Shown: positions 1 through 5,241 of the stretch, piece after piece
Layout: the number at the start of each line of letters is the position of its first letter
How positions within the stretch are numbered: the first letter of the stretch is position 1
Origin: an uncultured Limnohabitans sp.
Lineage (GTDB): Bacteria; Pseudomonadota; Gammaproteobacteria; Burkholderiales; Burkholderiaceae_C
Length of the DNA stretch: 6,411 nt
Direction: 5' to 3'
Assembly (NCBI RefSeq): GCF_937889215.1
Contig: NZ_CALBEX010000162.1
Coordinates: forward strand, 1-6,411
Notes under the pieces: model-generated
What the model saw: the letters and a program-made list of their open reading frames with translations, nothing else
Database searches by the model: none
Told to the model about the DNA's origin: nothing
Program-made: the position numbers and the translations under genes

Positions 1-77
1 GTCACGGTTTTGGCGCGCTTGTCGCTGACCACCTTGCCAATCAAGGTGCGCTTGAGGGATGTTTTAGCTTCCGTCAT
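1..77 (-). CDS. rpsQ: 30S ribosomal protein S17, N-terminal fragment
   Basis: S17 is a primary 16S rRNA-binding protein that helps nucleate assembly of the 30S body. Only the first 25 codons plus two bases lie in the window; the gene continues past position 1. The visible peptide starts MTEAKTSLKRTLIGKVVSDK and continues RAKTV, which matches the conserved S17 start (a T-L-x-G-x-V-x-S-D-K core leading into the OB fold). The ATG at 77-75 is preceded by a strong Shine-Dalgarno AAGGAG whose first bases are the TAA stop of rpmC, leaving 9 bases between the two genes. The order rpmC then rpsQ is that of the S10 operon. The rest of the protein cannot be judged. Confidence 0.93.
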   Translation of the reverse strand, partial: MTEAKTSLKRTLIGKVVSDKRAKTV

Positions 78-86
78 GGTCACTCC

Positions 87-281
87 TTACTTGGCGGCTT
101 GCTTTTGGGCAAGGATGGTTTTGGCACGAGCGATGGAGCGACGGGTTTCGCTCAACGTTCCGGTATTGCCGAGTTGTTGCGTGGCTTTTTGCATGCGCAG
201 ACCAAAGTGGGCTCTTTGGAGCGCTTTGATCTCGTCTTTCACACCAGCAACGTCTTTTTGGCGCAGTTCAGCAGCTTTCAT
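87..281 (-). CDS. rpmC: 50S ribosomal protein L29
   Basis: L29 is a small, mostly helical 50S protein next to L23 near the polypeptide exit site. The product is 64 residues, against 63 in E. coli, and starts [10 protein letters not shown]. It has the two-helix pattern of the family: a first helix from about residue 3 to 35 ending in the conserved A-H-F-G-L-R-M-Q segment (about 24-32), then a second helix with [11 protein letters not shown] (about 47-57). The ATG at 281-279 has the Shine-Dalgarno CAGGAG at a good distance, 17 bases after the rplP stop. The TAA stop is fused to the rpsQ ribosome-binding site. Intact and ordinary. Confidence 0.97.
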   Translation of the reverse strand: MKAAELRQKDVAGVKDEIKALQRAHFGLRMQKATQQLGNTGTLSETRRSIARAKTILAQKQAAK

Positions 282-298
282 TTCTTATTTCTCCTGAA

Positions 299-715
299 TT
301 ACTGGCCAATCATGCGTGCCACAAAAGTGGTGCGCAAGGGCAACTTGGCAGCGGCCAATTTGAAGGCTTCACGGGCCAACTCTTCTGGCACGCCTACGAT
401 TTCGTAGAGCACCTTACCGGGTTGGATTTCAGCCACGTAGTATTCGGGGTTACCTTTACCGTTACCCATACGCACTTCAGCAGGCTTGGTGGAAATCGGC
501 TTGTCGGGGAACACGCAAATCCAGATCCGACCACCACGTTTGACGTGACGGGAAATCGCACGACGTGCGGCTTCGATCTGACGGGCCGTCAAACGGCCGC
601 GGTCTGTGGACTTCAGGCCGAAGTCACCGAACGCCACCGTGTTGCCACGGGTAGCGACGCCGGTGTTGCGGCCCTTCTGTTCCTTGCGGAACTTTCTGCG
701 AGCAGGTTGCAGCAT
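299..715 (-). CDS. rplP: 50S ribosomal protein L16
   Basis: L16 is a late-assembling 50S protein that contacts A-site tRNA and helps shape the A-site region of the peptidyl transferase centre. The product is 138 residues (136 in E. coli) and starts [17 protein letters not shown]. Family hallmarks are [13 protein letters not shown] (about 40-52), the [11 protein letters not shown] segment (63-73), [11 protein letters not shown] (82-92) and P-G-K-V-L-Y-E (98-104). Arg82 aligns with E. coli Arg81, the residue hydroxylated by the RoxA/YcfD oxygenase; whether it is modified here is unknown. The ATG at 715-713 follows the rpsC stop by 11 bases, with AAGGAG overlapping that stop. Confidence 0.98.
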   Translation of the reverse strand: MLQPARRKFRKEQKGRNTGVATRGNTVAFGDFGLKSTDRGRLTARQIEAARRAISRHVKRGGRIWICVFPDKPISTKPAEVRMGNGKGNPEYYVAEIQPGKVLYEIVGVPEELAREAFKLAAAKLPLRTTFVARMIGQ

Positions 716-726
716 GTAATTACTCC

Positions 727-1605
727 TTATTGACCGTCAGCTGCTGCAGCTGGCGCGGCGACTGTGCGTACGCGCTTAACGGCGGGTTTGGCATCACCAC
801 CTGCGCCGGCAGGCTTGTCGCTGCCGTCGGTAGGTGCTGTGTTGGTGCCTGCGGGACGACGTGGGCCACCACGGCGATCGCCTGCGGGGCGCTCACCAGG
901 ACGTGCATCACGGCGTGGACCACGTGGGCGGCGTTCTTCTTCGGCACGTGGCTCAGCCAGTGCAGGCGCGTCGTTGCGACCCAAGGTGTCACCTTTGTAG
1001 ACCCAGACCTTGACACCAATGATGCCGTAGGTGGTCTTGGCTTCGGAAGTGGCGTAGTCGATGTCAGCACGCAGGGTGTGCAATGGCACACGGCCTTCGC
1101 GATACCACTCGGTACGCGCAATTTCGATGCCGTTCAAGCGGCCAGCCGACATGATCTTGATGCCTTGGGCACCCAGACGCATGGCGTTTTGCATGGCGCG
1201 CTTCATGGCGCGGCGGAACATGATCCGCTTTTCGAGCTGTTGCGTGATGCTGTCAGCGATCAGCTGCGCATCGATTTCGGGCTTGCGCACTTCTTCGATG
1301 TTCACGGCCACTGGCACACCCAGACGAAGCGCGAGTTCTTTCTTGAGCAACTCGATGTCTTCGCCTTTTTTGCCGATCACCACACCTGGACGAGCCGAGA
1401 AGATGGTGATGCGGGCGCTCTTGGCTGGACGCTCAATCAGCACGCGGGAAACCGCAGCGTTCTTGAGCTTGGCCTTGAGGTACTCACGCACCTTGATGTC
1501 TTCGGCCAGCATGCCGGCGAAGTCTTTGTTGCTGGCGTACCAACGGCTGGACCAGTTACGGCTGACGGCCAAACGGAAGCCGGTAGGATGGATTTTTTGT
1601 CCCAT
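727..1605 (-). CDS. rpsC: 30S ribosomal protein S3 with extended C-terminal tail
   Basis: S3 lies at the mRNA entry side of the 30S head. The product is 292 residues, clearly longer than the 233 of E. coli. The N-terminal type 2 KH domain carries G-K-K-G at 78-81. R-R-A-M-K-R at 131-136 matches the basic residues linked to mRNA unwinding in E. coli S3. The C-terminal S3 domain runs through [13 protein letters not shown] (155-167) to G-V-K-V-W-V-Y-K-G (197-205). From about residue 211 to 292 the chain is low in complexity: first Arg/Pro/Glu/Gly rich, then Ala/Lys rich, and likely disordered. The chosen start gives the universal MGQKIHP and has GGGAAG upstream, 14 bases after rplV. An in-frame ATG at 1650 would add 15 unrelated residues inside rplV and was rejected. 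Confidence 0.98.
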   Translation of the reverse strand: MGQKIHPTGFRLAVSRNWSSRWYASNKDFAGMLAEDIKVREYLKAKLKNAAVSRVLIERPAKSARITIFSARPGVVIGKKGEDIELLKKELALRLGVPVAVNIEEVRKPEIDAQLIADSITQQLEKRIMFRRAMKRAMQNAMRLGAQGIKIMSAGRLNGIEIARTEWYREGRVPLHTLRADIDYATSEAKTTYGIIGVKVWVYKGDTLGRNDAPALAEPRAEEERRPRGPRRDARPGERPAGDRRGGPRRPAGTNTAPTDGSDKPAGAGGDAKPAVKRVRTVAAPAAAADGQ

Positions 1606-1619
1606 GTTTCTTCCCTGGC

Positions 1620-1949
1620 TTAGTTGCCGACCGTCACATACACATGGCATGTGGGTTTGCTGATACGGTTACCGCGGCCTTTGGCGCGGGCGGTGAAACG
1701 CTTGAGCGTGGTGCCTTGTTCGACGTAGATGGTTTTCACCTTCAACTCGTCGATGTCAGCACCGTCGTTGTGTTCAGCGTTGGCGATGGCGGACTCCAAA
1801 ACCTTCTTGACGATGCCCGCAGCTTTTTTCTGCGTGAATGTCAGGATGTTCAGAGCTTGATCCACTTTTTTACCGCGAATCAAATCGGCGACCAAGCGGC
1901 CTTTATCGACCGACAAACGGACGCCCCGGAGGACTGCACGTGTTTCCAT
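1620..1949 (-). CDS. rplV: 50S ribosomal protein L22
   Basis: L22 binds 23S rRNA and sends a long beta-hairpin into the peptide exit tunnel, where with L4 it forms the constriction. The product is 109 residues (110 in E. coli), starting [20 protein letters not shown]. The globular part ends with the I-A-N-A-E-H-N stretch (55-61). The tunnel hairpin is about residues 78-100 and includes L-K-R at 82-84 and R-A-K-G-R-G (88-93). L-K-R aligns with E. coli M82-K83-R84, the triplet whose deletion gives erythromycin resistance; it is present here, so no such deletion is seen. The ATG at 1949-1947 has an AAGGAAAG ribosome-binding site that begins in the rpsS stop codon, with a 9-base gap. Confidence 0.98.
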   Translation of the reverse strand: METRAVLRGVRLSVDKGRLVADLIRGKKVDQALNILTFTQKKAAGIVKKVLESAIANAEHNDGADIDELKVKTIYVEQGTTLKRFTARAKGRGNRISKPTCHVYVTVGN

Positions 1950-1958
1950 GGTCTTTCC

Positions 1959-2237
1959 TTATTTCTTCTGGACTTTTTTGTCCGCAGGATGACCCTTGAA
2001 TGTCCGGGTCAGTGCGAATTCGCCCAATTTGTGCCCAACCATCTGGTCGGTCACATAAACAGGAACGTGTTGCTTGCCGTTGTGAACGGCGATGGTCAGA
2101 CCGATGAAATCGGGCAGAACCATAGAGCGACGCGACCAAGTCTTGACGGGCTTTTTGTCTTTGGTGGCAACGGCTTTTTCAACCTTGGCCAACAAGTGGT
2201 GGTCAACGAATGGACCCTTTTTGAGAGAGCGTGTCAT
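1959..2237 (-). CDS. rpsS: 30S ribosomal protein S19
   Basis: S19 sits in the 30S head, pairs with S13 and takes part in the bridge to the 50S subunit near the tRNA sites. The product is 92 residues, the usual family length, and starts [16 protein letters not shown]. The family signature is seen as [11 protein letters not shown] (36-46) and [16 protein letters not shown] (68-83), followed by a basic tail. The ATG at 2237-2235 follows rplB by 10 bases. Its Shine-Dalgarno is weaker than most in this cluster (AAGGG, overlapping the rplB TAA), so translation may depend partly on coupling to rplB; that is inference. Confidence 0.98.
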   Translation of the reverse strand: MTRSLKKGPFVDHHLLAKVEKAVATKDKKPVKTWSRRSMVLPDFIGLTIAVHNGKQHVPVYVTDQMVGHKLGEFALTRTFKGHPADKKVQKK

Positions 2238-2247
2238 TGTCTAACCC

Positions 2248-3072
2248 TTACTTCTTGCGACGCGACACGATCATGACCTGTGTGCGCTTGTTGTTACGGG
2301 TACGGTAGCCCTTGGTGAGGTTGCCCCACGGGTCTACTGCATGACGGCCTTCGCCGGTACGGCCTTCGCCACCACCGTGCGGGTGATCGACCGGGTTCAT
2401 GGCCACGCCACGAACGGTTGGACGGATACCCATCCAACGCTTGACACCGGCCTTGCCCAGTTGGCGCAGGCTGTGTTCTTCGTTGGCGACTTCACCAATG
2501 GTTGCACGGCATTCGATGTGGATCTTGCGAACTTCACCGGAGCGCATACGCACCTGAGCGTAGATGCCTTCGCGAGCCAGCAAAGTAGCCGAAGCACCAG
2601 CCGAGCGAGCGATTTGAGCACCCGCACCGGGCTTGAGCTCGATGCAATGGATGGTCGAACCCACGGGGATGTTGCGGATTGGCAAGGTGTTGCCAGCGCG
2701 GATCGGGGCTTCTGCGCCCGACATCAGGGTGGCACCGGCTTCAATGCCACGGGGGGCAATGATGTAACGGCGCTCGCCATCGGCGTAGCACAGCAAAGCA
2801 ATGTGCGCAGTACGGTTAGGGTCGTACTCGATGCGCTCGACTTTCGCCGGGATCGCATCTTTGTTGCGCTTGAAGTCCACCACGCGGTAGTGGTGCTTGT
2901 GACCACCGCCTTTGTGGCGAGTTGTGATGTGACCGTTGTTGTTACGGCCCGATTTTTGGTGCTGGGGTTCCAGCAACGGCGCGTAACCTTCACCTTTGTG
3001 CAGGTGGTCACGCGTGACCTTCACCACGCCACGACGGCCTGGGGATGTCGGTTTGATCTTGATGACAGCCAT
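2248..3072 (-). CDS. rplB: 50S ribosomal protein L2
   Basis: L2 is one of the most conserved 50S proteins. It is needed for subunit association and lies near the peptidyl transferase centre. The product is 274 residues (273 in E. coli), starting [19 protein letters not shown]. It has an N-terminal OB-like RNA-binding domain with R-H-K-G-G-G-H-K-H (52-60), an SH3-like domain at about 125-200, and the C-terminal signature [14 protein letters not shown] (225-238). His230 counting Met1 corresponds to E. coli His229, the residue implicated in ribosome activity. The gap to rplW is only 2 bases. The Shine-Dalgarno GGGGAGG (3083-3089) therefore lies inside the last codons of rplW, which favours translational coupling. 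Confidence 0.98.
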   Translation of the reverse strand: MAVIKIKPTSPGRRGVVKVTRDHLHKGEGYAPLLEPQHQKSGRNNNGHITTRHKGGGHKHHYRVVDFKRNKDAIPAKVERIEYDPNRTAHIALLCYADGERRYIIAPRGIEAGATLMSGAEAPIRAGNTLPIRNIPVGSTIHCIELKPGAGAQIARSAGASATLLAREGIYAQVRMRSGEVRKIHIECRATIGEVANEEHSLRQLGKAGVKRWMGIRPTVRGVAMNPVDHPHGGGEGRTGEGRHAVDPWGNLTKGYRTRNNKRTQVMIVSRRKK

Positions 3073-3074
3073 GA

Positions 3075-3389
3075 TTACGCGGCCTCCCCGGACAGGTTCA
3101 GCTCTTGACCTGGTTGCAGCGTGACATAAGCCTTGCGAACGTTGTCGCGACGGCCAATGGTTTTGCCAAAACGCTTGGTCTTGCCCTTGGTATTCACCAC
3201 AGACACGCCTTTGACCTCGACCTTGAACATCAATTGCACAGCGGCTTTGATTTCAGGCTTGGTGGCATCCTGCAGCACTTTGAACGTCACAGTGTTGGAT
3301 TTTTCAGCAACCATGGTGGCCTTTTCGGACACGATGGGAGCCACCAGCACGGACATCAGACGACCTTCGTCAAACTTCACGGCGCTCAT
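3075..3389 (-). CDS. rplW: 50S ribosomal protein L23
   Basis: L23 lines the exit of the nascent-peptide tunnel and is the docking site for trigger factor and the signal recognition particle. The product is 104 residues, against 100 in E. coli. The core segment [11 protein letters not shown] (15-25) contains Glu22, which aligns with E. coli Glu18, the trigger-factor contact. A basic loop, [10 protein letters not shown] (66-75), reaches into the tunnel wall. The start at 3389-3387 overlaps the rplD stop as ATGA and is served by AAGGAG 8 bases upstream. An internal Met at residue 12 (3356) is possible but would remove the conserved F-D-E-G-R-L segment that matches the E. coli N-terminus. Confidence 0.97.
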   Translation of the reverse strand: MSAVKFDEGRLMSVLVAPIVSEKATMVAEKSNTVTFKVLQDATKPEIKAAVQLMFKVEVKGVSVVNTKGKTKRFGKTIGRRDNVRKAYVTLQPGQELNLSGEAA

Positions 3390-4006
3390 GCAAACATCTC
3401 CTTGAGTTTGTCCATGGCACCTTTGGTCACGAGGACTTTCTTGAAGTTCACCAAAGACACGGGATCGGCGTAACGTGGCTCAACAATCAGGATGTTGATC
3501 AGGTTGCGCGATGCCAAGTACAGGTTTTCGTCGACTTCGTCAGCGATCACCAGCACGTTGTCGAGACTCATGGCCTTGAACTTCGCAGCCAACTGCTTGG
3601 TTTTAGGCGTCTCAACCTTGAAGGAATCCACCACAGCCAGACGGCCTTCGCGGGCCAGCTGCGAGAAGATCGAAGCCATACCAGCGCGGTACATCTTCTT
3701 GTTGATCTTCTGTGTGAAGTTTTCGTCGGGCATGTTCGGGAAAATCCGACCACCGCCACGCCACAAAGGCGAGGAAGTCATACCAGCACGAGCGCGACCC
3801 GTACCTTTTTGTTTAAAAGGCTTTTTGGTGGAGTGGTGAACTTGTTCACGGTCCTTTTGAGCGCGGGTGCCTTGACGGGCATTGGCCTGGTAAGCCACCA
3901 CGATTTGGTGGATCAGGGCTTCGTTGTATTCACGACCGAACACAGTCTCAGGCGCGTCCACTTTGGAGGCGGCTTGACCTTGGTCGTTCAGGAGTTCGAG
4001 CTGCAT
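3386..4006 (-). CDS. rplD: 50S ribosomal protein L4
   Basis: L4 is an early 23S rRNA binder whose long loop forms the tunnel constriction together with L22. In E. coli it also represses its own S10 operon through the mRNA leader. The product is 206 residues (201 in E. coli), starting [10 protein letters not shown]. Conserved stretches are [12 protein letters not shown] (23-34), A-R-Q-G-T-R-A-Q-K (43-51) and the tunnel loop [15 protein letters not shown] (61-75), running on to W-R-G-G-G (82-86). The start codon overlaps the rplC stop by one base (TGATG), with AAAGGAG just upstream. The stop overlaps the rplW start. Whether L4 acts as a repressor here cannot be read from the protein alone. Confidence 0.98.
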   Translation of the reverse strand: MQLELLNDQGQAASKVDAPETVFGREYNEALIHQIVVAYQANARQGTRAQKDREQVHHSTKKPFKQKGTGRARAGMTSSPLWRGGGRIFPNMPDENFTQKINKKMYRAGMASIFSQLAREGRLAVVDSFKVETPKTKQLAAKFKAMSLDNVLVIADEVDENLYLASRNLINILIVEPRYADPVSLVNFKKVLVTKGAMDKLKEMFA

Positions 4007-4671
4007 CAGTTCGCTCCTTTAACTTTAACGGCGGGACGCACGGTCACGAAACCACCTTTGGAACCGGGAATGGCACCCTTGACCATCAACAGGCCACGGG
4101 CTTCGTCAACACGGATCACGGCGAGGTTCTGCGTGGTACAAGTCACATCACCGAGGTGACCCGACATTTTTTTGCCTGGGAACACGCGACCTGGATCTTG
4201 CGCCATCGAAATCGAACCGGGCACGTTGTGCGAACGGCTGTTACCGTGCGATGCGCGCTGCGATTTGAAGTTATGACGCTTGATCGTGCCGGTGAAGCCT
4301 TTACCGATGGAAGTGCCTTGCACGTCCACTTTCTGGCCCACAGCAAACACGGCAGCCACGGGCACAGTCGCGCCTGCGGCGTACTGGGCAGCTGTGTCGG
4401 CGGTCACGCGGAATTCTTGAATGATTTCACCGGCTTCAACACCGGCTTTGGCCAAGTGACCAGCGATAGGCTTGGTCACGCGCGATGCCTTGCGGGCACC
4501 AAATGTCACTTGCAAAGCGACATAGCCATCGTTCTCTTGGGTTTTGACCTGGGATACGCGGTTGTTAGACACATCCAGCACTGTGACAGGAACGGAATCC
4601 CCATCATCAGTGAACAGACGCATCATGCCCACCTTGCGACCCAGCAACCCGAGGGAGTTGCTCAGACTCAT
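4006..4671 (-). CDS. rplC: 50S ribosomal protein L3
   Basis: L3 is one of the first proteins to bind 23S rRNA, and its extension reaches the peptidyl transferase centre. The product is 221 residues (209 in E. coli). It starts [17 protein letters not shown], which carries about six residues ahead of the E. coli L-V-G-K-K-V-G-M alignment. Visible signatures are [10 protein letters not shown] (119-128), [13 protein letters not shown] (133-145) and [19 protein letters not shown] (151-169). Gln158 aligns with E. coli Gln150, the target of the PrmB methyltransferase. The ATG at 4671-4669 has GGAG 8 bases upstream. In-frame GTG codons at 4701 and 4692 lack a good ribosome-binding site. It is the first gene after the promoter at 4773-4801. 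Confidence 0.97.
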   Translation of the reverse strand: MSLSNSLGLLGRKVGMMRLFTDDGDSVPVTVLDVSNNRVSQVKTQENDGYVALQVTFGARKASRVTKPIAGHLAKAGVEAGEIIQEFRVTADTAAQYAAGATVPVAAVFAVGQKVDVQGTSIGKGFTGTIKRHNFKSQRASHGNSRSHNVPGSISMAQDPGRVFPGKKMSGHLGDVTCTTQNLAVIRVDEARGLLMVKGAIPGSKGGFVTVRPAVKVKGAN

Positions 4672-4766
4672 TGTTTTCTCCAAAACTTCCACCGAGGCCA
4701 CTTCAATTGGCAGCCCCGTTTGGTATGTGAAAGACTGTTAATAAATCTCACCCCAAAAGAGGTGAG
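4672..4766 (-). promoter_or_regulatory. Predicted 5' leader of the rplC transcript
   Basis: If transcription starts at the promoter just upstream, about 95 untranslated bases precede rplC. The leader opens with the hairpin at 4747-4766. It then has an A/T-rich linker and a weaker dyad around 4694-4717 (GGGGC pairing with GCCTC with one G-U, or alternatively GCCA with TGGC). It ends with the GGAG ribosome-binding site. No ATG-initiated small reading frame lies in it. By analogy with S10-operon leaders in gammaproteobacteria it could carry a ribosomal-protein control element, but I recognise no known L4-binding structure. Confidence 0.5.
4747..4766 (-). promoter_or_regulatory. 5'-terminal hairpin in rplC leader
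   Basis: On the minus strand CTCACCTC and GGGGTGAG pair around a TTTT loop, giving an 8-bp stem with a single U-G pair. The predicted transcription start, counted from the -10 box, falls at or within a few bases of the first stem base. The stem is followed by ATTTATT rather than a run of T, so it is a poor intrinsic terminator. A 5'-end hairpin that protects the mRNA or forms part of a control element is more likely. Its role is inference. Confidence 0.6.
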
Positions 4767-4772
4767 CCTGAA

Positions 4773-4801
4773 ATTATAGCCCGACTCGCCATTTCTGGCA
4801 A
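4773..4801 (-). promoter_or_regulatory. Sigma70-type promoter for rplC and downstream genes
   Basis: On the minus strand a -35 box TTGCCA (4801-4796; 5 of 6 bases match TTGACA) and a perfect -10 box TATAAT (4778-4773) are separated by exactly 17 bases. The predicted start is near 4766. Upstream, 4811-4827 is strongly A/T rich (15 of 17 bases) and falls at about -45 to -61, where an UP element would lie. The promoter sits in the only long gap of the cluster and points at rplC, so it probably drives rplC through rpsQ and beyond. It has not been shown experimentally in this sequence. Confidence 0.8.
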
Positions 4802-4813
4802 ATCGGGCGCTAT
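4776..4813. repeat. Interrupted dyad overlapping the rplC promoter
   Basis: An inverted repeat has outer arms GCCCGA (4779-4784) and TCGGGC (4803-4808) and inner arms GCCA (4788-4791) and TGGC (4796-4799), around a 4-base loop with a symmetric 3-by-3 mismatch. The outermost ATA (4776-4778) and TAT (4811-4813) could add pairs with a 2-base bulge. It covers the whole spacer and most of the -35 box. It may be an operator-like dyad. In transcripts reading through from rpsJ it may be an RNA hairpin followed by UAUAAUUU, which would be a weak terminator. Confidence 0.5.
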
Positions 4814-4852
4814 TTCAATTTTTGAATGGCCTTGCAGCCACCCCAAACTGCA

Positions 4853-5167
4853 TCACTGCAGCTTGATTTCGACGTCCACGCCAGCTGGCAGATCGAGTTT
4901 CATCAAGGCATCGACTGTTTTATCAGTCGGGTCCACGATGTCCATCAAACGCTGGTGCGTGCGGATTTCCAACTGGTCACGGCTGGTTTTGTTGACGTGC
5001 GGTGAACGCAAGATGTCAAAACGCTTCATGCGTGTTGGCAAAGGCACTGGGCCCTTGACAATCGCGCCGGTGCGCTTGGCGGTGTCAACGATCTCGGCAG
5101 CGGACTGGTCGATCAGTTTGTAGTCAAACGCCTTCAGGCGGATGCGGATTTTTTGCTTGGATGACAT
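4853..5167 (-). CDS. rpsJ: 30S ribosomal protein S10 (NusE)
   Basis: S10 is a 30S head protein. As NusE it also binds NusB in transcription antitermination and contacts NusG to link RNA polymerase to the ribosome. The product is 104 residues (103 in E. coli), starting [20 protein letters not shown]. The family signature lies in the long loop [12 protein letters not shown] (49-60), continuing to Q-L-E-I-R-T-H-Q-R (65-73). [14 protein letters not shown] (86-99) follows. The ATG at 5167-5165 has AAGGA 7 bases upstream. It is 74 bases after tuf and 181 bases before rplC, so here it looks transcriptionally tied to tuf rather than to the promoter that serves the rest of the S10 cluster. Confidence 0.98.
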   Translation of the reverse strand: MSSKQKIRIRLKAFDYKLIDQSAAEIVDTAKRTGAIVKGPVPLPTRMKRFDILRSPHVNKTSRDQLEIRTHQRLMDIVDPTDKTVDALMKLDLPAGVDVEIKLQ

Positions 5168-5202
5168 GTCAATTCCTTGTGGTGAGTGTTCTGATCACAG
5201 CG

Positions 5203-5223
5203 CGCAAAGGACAGGCCTTTGCG
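5203..5223 (-). repeat. Hairpin in the tuf-rpsJ gap
   Basis: CGCAAAGG (minus strand, 5223-5216) pairs perfectly with CCTTTGCG (5210-5203) around the 5-base loop CCTGT. The sequence after the stem is CGCTGTGATC, without a U-tract, so it is unlikely to be an efficient intrinsic terminator. It may be an RNA processing or 3'-end stabilising element for tuf mRNA, or a partial attenuator between tuf and rpsJ. I see no convincing promoter in the rest of this 74-base gap. Confidence 0.55.
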
Positions 5224-5241
5224 TCACTGAGCCACAAAAAA

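Noticed and set aside
720..1121. Minus-strand reading frame in another frame inside the rpsC 3' end
   Set aside because: It lies wholly over the S3 tail and the rplP start region, and its odd composition comes from the GC-rich tail codons. No independent ribosome-binding site supports it.
730..1623. Long plus-strand reading frame of 297 codons opposite rpsC
   Set aside because: It is the mirror of the rpsC codon pattern. It has no recognisable domain and no ribosome-binding site, while rpsC is certain.
1606..1650. Upstream ATG at 1650 as the start of rpsC
   Set aside because: It would add 15 residues that match no S3 and would overlap rplV. The MGQKIHP start at 1605 is universal and has its own ribosome-binding site.
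1644..2276. Plus-strand reading frame of 210 codons spanning the complements of rplV and rpsS
   Set aside because: It crosses two confirmed genes and their gap with no start signal, as expected for an antisense shadow.
2341..3108. Long plus-strand reading frame of 255 codons opposite rplB
   Set aside because: Shadow of the biased rplB codons; the product is a Thr/Ala/Val-rich sequence with no family resemblance.
4672..4701. GTG at 4701 (or 4692) as an earlier rplC start
   Set aside because: There is no Shine-Dalgarno at proper distance, and these codons contain the GGAG that serves the ATG at 4671.
4827..4840. Short dyad TGGC/GCCA downstream of rpsJ
   Set aside because: A 4-bp stem with a 6-base loop is expected by chance and has no supporting context.
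4848..4861. Small inverted repeat CTGCA/TGCAG around the rpsJ stop codon
   Set aside because: Only a 5-bp stem with a 4-base loop and no U-tract; too weak to call a terminator.
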